DNA of 9,544 nucleotides, taken from assembly GCA_028293055.1 (NCBI GenBank), contig JAQGLD010000432.1:1-9544 (forward strand). The letters run 5' to 3'. Below, piece by piece: positions 7,482 through 9,544 of this stretch; position 1 is the stretch's first letter; each line of letters opens with the position of its first letter. The position numbers were made by a program, and so were the translations under genes. The notes under the pieces are model-generated. The model did not search any database, had not been told where the DNA came from, and saw only the letters and a list, made by a program, of their open reading frames with translations. The DNA is from Alphaproteobacteria bacterium (GTDB lineage: Bacteria; Pseudomonadota; Alphaproteobacteria; Sphingomonadales; Sphingomonadaceae).

Positions 7482-7826
7482 TCAGGCGACCGCGTGCAGC
7501 CCCGCCGAGCCGCGTCCCTCGATCGGCGGGCATTCGGACGTGTCGCCGAAACTGACTTCGCGAAGGCCGACATCGATCCGGGTCTGGGCAAGCTGCTTGT
7601 GGGCGTCGACGATGAGCTGGCGGGCCTCGACCATAAGGGCGGTGGCGCGCGAGGCCAAAGCGAGCTCTGCCTGGCCGATCACCGCGGAGAGATTGGCCTC
7701 TGCCCTCGCTTCGATCATCGCGGTGGTGAATTGGGCGGTGCGGCTGATCGCTGCGTCGACGCCTTCTTCGACTGCGAACAGATGGGCGGCGACCTTCTCG
7801 GCTGCCTGACGACGTTGCTTCAGCAT
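7482..7826 (-). CDS. Small helical (coiled-coil-like) protein, unknown function
   Basis: This 114-residue protein of unknown function is almost entirely Ala/Glu/Gln/Arg-rich helix over residues 3-90, with no membrane segment, signal peptide or recognisable catalytic motif. A short glycine/proline tail (GDTSECPPIEGRGSAG) follows. I have an impression that proteins of this sort, beginning with a Lys-Gln-Arg-Arg pattern and named only as hypothetical, occur in sphingomonads; that is memory, not a search. The start at 7826 is chosen over an upstream frame extension to 7862 because AGGGGG lies eight bases before this ATG. The gene begins 48 bases after the stop of the membrane-anchored LuxR-type regulator and ends 51 bases before the membrane-protein gene, all on the minus strand, which suggests one transcript. 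It could be a structural or partner protein of the regulator, but nothing in the sequence proves it. Confidence 0.7.
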   Translation of the reverse strand: MLKQRRQAAEKVAAHLFAVEEGVDAAISRTAQFTTAMIEARAEANLSAVIGQAELALASRATALMVEARQLIVDAHKQLAQTRIDVGLREVSFGDTSECPPIEGRGSAGLHAVA

Positions 7827-7841
7827 CTGGATATCCCCCTG
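7827..7841 (-). promoter_or_regulatory. Ribosome binding site of the 114-aa helical protein
   Basis: AGGGGG followed by ATATCCAG places a purine-rich Shine-Dalgarno eight bases ahead of the ATG at 7826 on the minus strand, deciding this start over the in-frame ATG twelve codons upstream. Confidence 0.55.
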
Positions 7842-7874
7842 CCGCACAGCGGGGGGCCGCACGGCTTCAGCGTT

Positions 7875-8438
7875 TCAGTTCGGGTGCCGTCCCGCGGAAA
7901 GCGCGAGGTCGGCCAGGGCATTTGTGCCGGCCAGGAACATTCCCGTGGAAAGGGCGATCCCCATCATGATCACGAGTATCCAGACCAGTCGTTGCGGCGT
8001 GCCTAGGTCATTGATCCGTCCTCCCTTCGAACGCAGAGGAAGGTCCGCCGGCCAGGGCTGATGGGAGCGGGCACTCGCTACGAACGGCACCCGCTCCTCT
8101 CTCACCACGGTCCGGCGATGGGTCGTCCCTCCCGCATCGCCTCTCGTGGGGTCACCTGGCGCCCCGCGCTCCCAGGCGGCAATGTCCGGGCTTTGGTATA
8201 CCAAAGACGAGGGTATCAAACGCTCGTGCCCCGCGAGGAGGCGGGCTGCCGCGACCCGGCTGCCGACTCCGAGAATCTGCATCGCGCCCTTCAGGCGCTG
8301 ATCGACCGTGTGCGACGAGATGCCGAGCTCGATCGCTATCTCCTTGGAGGATTTATGCTCCAGCACCATCCGAAGGCAGATGCGCTGGTGCTCCGGCAGC
8401 GCGGCGACGCCGCGCCTCGGCGCTTCACCGGGTTTCAT
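7875..8438 (-). CDS. LuxR-type HTH regulator with C-terminal membrane anchor
   Basis: This 187-residue protein has a LuxR/GerE-type helix-turn-helix at its N-terminus, about residues 10-68. Landmarks are LPEHQRICLRMVLEHKSSKEIA, LGISSHTVDQRLKGAM and ILGVGSRVAAARLL. A linker of about 75 residues follows, beginning with SLVYQSPDIA and then charged and Pro-rich. One hydrophobic helix near 150-172 (QRLVWILVIMMGIALSTGMFLAG pattern) ends the protein with a short tail. There is no receiver or autoinducer domain, so this looks like a one-component regulator tethered to the inner membrane with its DNA-binding domain in the cytoplasm. The Thr-Val-Asp-Gln-Arg recognition helix is typical of sphingomonad members I recall. 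GGAG eight bases before the ATG supports the start. It follows small protein A by 18 bases. Its target genes are unknown; its own cluster is the natural first guess. Confidence 0.88.
   Translation of the reverse strand: MKPGEAPRRGVAALPEHQRICLRMVLEHKSSKEIAIELGISSHTVDQRLKGAMQILGVGSRVAAARLLAGHERLIPSSLVYQSPDIAAWERGAPGDPTRGDAGGTTHRRTVVREERVPFVASARSHQPWPADLPLRSKGGRINDLGTPQRLVWILVIMMGIALSTGMFLAGTNALADLALSAGRHPN
8191..8206. repeat. Perfect 16-bp palindrome inside the LuxR-type gene
   Basis: CTTTGGTATACCAAAG reads the same on both strands. It lies in the codons for the Ser-Leu-Val-Tyr-Gln-Ser stretch of the LuxR-type regulator. LuxR-family operators are usually imperfect palindromes of similar size, so an internal operator is possible, but the codons for this protein motif may create the symmetry by chance. 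Confidence 0.5.
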
Positions 8439-8456
8439 GGCCTGAGCTCCATCGGT

Positions 8457-8672
8457 TCATTGCATCAGATCGGGGGGCGCGCAGGACGGGCCGCGTCCCG
8501 AGAGGCCCTCGTCGAAAAGCGCCAGCGCCAGATCGAGGTGAGGCGCAAGATCGTTCAGGGACAAGGCGTCCATTCGGTCGAGGCAGTTGGCCATCAGCTC
8601 GCGCAGCTCGGATAGCTCCGCTCTAACCTTCGGGTCGTTCAAGTTCAGACGCGGACCACGGCGCAGCGACAT
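8457..8672 (-). CDS. Small protein A, paralogue of small protein B
   Basis: This is a 71-residue protein of unknown function, with no signal peptide and no membrane helix. The core ELRELMANCLDRMDALSLND-APHLDLALALFDE (22-55) looks like two amphipathic helices with a Leu/Ala pattern, and the tail ends in APPDLMQ. It aligns without gaps over its last 62 residues to small protein B encoded at 8871-9074, with 31 identities by my count (50%), including ELRELMA, CL, DAL, LND, APHLDLA and PP..Q. The duplication shows selection at the protein level and so supports real coding. The start at 8672 is chosen for GGGGG six bases upstream; an ATG six codons earlier (8690) lacks a ribosome site. It lies 18 bases upstream of the LuxR-type gene on the same strand, which argues for joint expression and perhaps a joint function, but that is inference. 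Confidence 0.75.
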   Translation of the reverse strand: MSLRRGPRLNLNDPKVRAELSELRELMANCLDRMDALSLNDLAPHLDLALALFDEGLSGRGPSCAPPDLMQ

Positions 8673-8701
8673 TTCCAACCCCCGGATCATGCCGAAAGCA
8701 G

Positions 8702-8729
8702 CGGAAACCCATTACGCGCGCATTGTCAA
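8702..8729 (-). promoter_or_regulatory. Possible promoter of the small protein A / LuxR-type transcript
   Basis: On the minus strand a perfect TTGACA (plus positions 8724-8729) lies about 50 bases before small protein A. At the usual 17-base spacing the -10 hexamer would be TTCCGC, a poor match, so only the -35 half is supported. No GGAAC...CGTT general-stress (EcfG-type) promoter was found in this gap. Confidence 0.25.
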
Positions 8730-8742
8730 CGCAGCGCTCGCG

Positions 8743-8783
8743 CATTTTTGACCGCTACAGGACAGTCCGTCGAAAAATGTAGC
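8743..8783. repeat. Overlapping inverted repeats in the A/B intergenic gap
   Basis: CATTTTTGAC at 8743-8752 pairs with GTCGAAAAATG at 8769-8779 with one bulged base. GCTACA at 8754-8759 pairs perfectly with TGTAGC at 8778-8783, sharing bases with the first hairpin, so only one can form at a time. GGACAGTCC at 8760-8768 is a short palindrome between them. Next to it CAGGCGC (8783-8789) pairs with GCGCCTG (8809-8815). The rest of 8673-8870 has no gene that I can see. Confidence 0.4.
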
Positions 8784-8870
8784 AGGCGCGCGAATAAAAG
8801 TGGCGGGAGCGCCTGCGGGCCGGCCGGATCCGCTGCCGAGTCGGCTCCGGGTCCGGCTTCGTGCCGTCGA

Positions 8871-9074
8871 CTATTGAATCATTTCGGGCGGGCTGACGAG
8901 ATTGGCGCGCCGCGCGAAACTCTGGTCGAGCCGAGCGATGGCCAGGTCGAGATGCGGCGCCACGTCGTTCAATGGCAAAGCGTCGACCCAGGCCAGGCAC
9001 AGCGCCATGAGCTCGCGAAGCTCGAAAAGCTGGGCGTGGAGCTGGCGATCGTCGAACTTGGCCTCAGGACTCAT
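8871..9074 (-). CDS. Small protein B, paralogue of small protein A
   Basis: This is a 67-residue protein of unknown function, cytosolic by composition. The helical core FELRELMALCLAWVDALPLND-APHLDLAIARLDQ (17-51) and the end SPPEMIQ match small protein A without a gap over 62 residues at about 50% identity. The most conserved blocks are ELRELMA, CL, DAL, LND and APHLDLA. The N-terminal few residues differ between the two. The ATG at 9074 is used here; a TTG two codons upstream (9080) is better spaced from a GAAGAG purine stretch and could be the true start. It is separated from small protein A by about 200 bases containing several inverted repeats, so it may be transcribed alone, from a TATAAT-like box upstream. 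It faces away from the purU remnant. Confidence 0.7.
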   Translation of the reverse strand: MSPEAKFDDRQLHAQLFELRELMALCLAWVDALPLNDVAPHLDLAIARLDQSFARRANLVSPPEMIQ

Positions 9075-9113
9075 GAGCAACGGCTTTCTCTTCCCGGTAA
9101 CATCTATGAAACC

Positions 9114-9119
9114 ATTATA
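9114..9119 (-). promoter_or_regulatory. Possible -10 box for small protein B
   Basis: On the minus strand this reads TATAAT, about 40 bases before the ATG of small protein B and in the most A/T-rich spot of the gap. The hexamer 17 bases further upstream (GGCCAC) is not a -35 match, so the call rests on the -10 alone. Confidence 0.3.
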
Positions 9120-9256
9120 GACGGGCTTTGGGGCGCGTGGCCCGGATGGCGGCGAATCCAGAGGAATCCGTCGAGACCGATCGGCGCCCAGGCGAGTCCG
9201 GCTTGACGGGGCTGGCCGCGGCGTCGTTGCCAGGACCTGGGAATTGCGAAGGCGGC

Positions 9257-9544
9257 ATGACGCGCGAACAGAATTTCATCCTGACGCTGGCCTGCGAGGA
9301 TCGGGTCGGGATCGTCGCCGCTTCAGCGGCTGGCTGGCCGGAGTCGACGGCTTCATCCTCGACAGCCAGCAATATGCCGATCCGGATGCGGCGCGCTTTT
9401 CATGCGGGTTGAGTTCAAGGGCGCCGGGCCTCGCTTCCCGGGCGATCCCGGCACGCTCAGGGCCAGATTAACACCCACCACAGCTTCCTGCGGAGCTTCA
9501 AGGGTGCAGGGCCCTATCGGCGGGCGCATGAGCGGGGAGTCAAG
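9257..9544 (+). pseudogene. purU: Broken purU (formyltetrahydrofolate deformylase), cut by window end
   Basis: PurU hydrolyses 10-formyltetrahydrofolate to formate and tetrahydrofolate. The gene starts at ATG 9257 with AAGG five bases upstream and reads MTREQNFILTLACEDRVGIVAA, the ACT-like N-terminus. Near 9320-9322 the frame slips by one missing base; the next frame gives SGWLAGVDGFILDSQQYADP and on to AARF. At the T run 9397-9400 a second missing base moves to the third frame, FMRVEFKGAGPRFPGDPGTL. From about 9461 the sequence returns to the first frame with GQINTHHSFLRSFKGAGPYR and on to ERGVK at the window end, which matches the catalytic INIHHSFLPSF region of the family. Roughly 110-120 residues that normally lie between are absent. 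Conserved Pro, Arg and His positions after the junction also differ from the usual FLPSFKGARPYH. The active-site Asn and His of N-x-H remain. A decayed gene and a faulty assembly are both possible. Confidence 0.85.

Noticed and set aside
8061..8615. Plus-strand open frame of 184 codons opposite the LuxR-type and small protein A genes
   Set aside because: Antisense to a clear HTH protein and to a duplicated small protein; no motif of its own.
8457..9074. Small proteins A and B as a toxin-antitoxin pair
   Set aside because: The two are paralogues of each other, not unlike partners; neither has an antitoxin DNA-binding fold or toxin signature, and they are not overlapping or adjacent as a pair.
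9128..9256. In-frame upstream extension of the purU remnant
   Set aside because: PurU proteins begin a few residues before the conserved FILTLACEDR-like stretch, and AAGG lies just before ATG 9257.
8673..9256. General-stress (EcfG-type GGAAC...CGTT) promoter near the small-protein genes
   Set aside because: Scanned by eye on the minus strand ahead of A and B; no GGAAC with a properly spaced CGTT was found.

Overview
This window comes from a GC-rich alphaproteobacterium, most likely a sphingomonad (Sphingomonadales). The pointers are a roughly 1,030-residue TonB-dependent receptor of sphingomonad style, an alphaproteobacterial PhaR regulator, a LuxR-type HTH protein with a C-terminal membrane anchor, and AGGA-type ribosome sites ahead of several genes. 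Species cannot be told from the sequence.

Region 1 (4-3111, minus): one complete TonB-dependent outer-membrane receptor with signal peptide, plug and barrel. Region 2 (3288-6369): a polyhydroxyalkanoate (PHA)/acyl-CoA block. On the minus strand a short PhaC-like Cys-nucleophile alpha/beta-hydrolase is followed 42 bases later by a thiolase (acetyl-CoA acetyltransferase). Diverging on the plus strand are phaR and a 67-residue two-helix membrane protein. The start codons of the PhaC-like gene and phaR overlap in one CATG, so each promoter must lie inside the other gene. The layout suggests that PhaR controls the acetoacetyl-CoA-forming thiolase and the acyl-ester enzyme beside it.

Region 3 (6421-9074, minus): a closely packed, mostly uncharacterised series. 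It reads, in transcription order, small protein B (67 aa), small protein A (71 aa, an ungapped paralogue of B), a membrane-anchored LuxR-type regulator, a coiled-coil-like 114-aa protein, a multi-helix membrane protein, and a divergent RadC/JAB-domain protein. The last two overlap heavily. The A-to-RadC stretch could be one transcript; B lies about 200 bases upstream with its own possible promoter.

Region 4 (9257-end, plus): the remains of purU (formyltetrahydrofolate deformylase). It carries two single-base deletions and an internal deletion joining the N-terminal ACT-like part directly to the catalytic N-x-H segment. This is either a real pseudogene or an assembly fault near the end of the sequence.

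The most promising undescribed material is the A/B small-protein family next to the membrane-tethered LuxR-type regulator. No CRISPR array, tRNA, rRNA or insertion sequence was seen.
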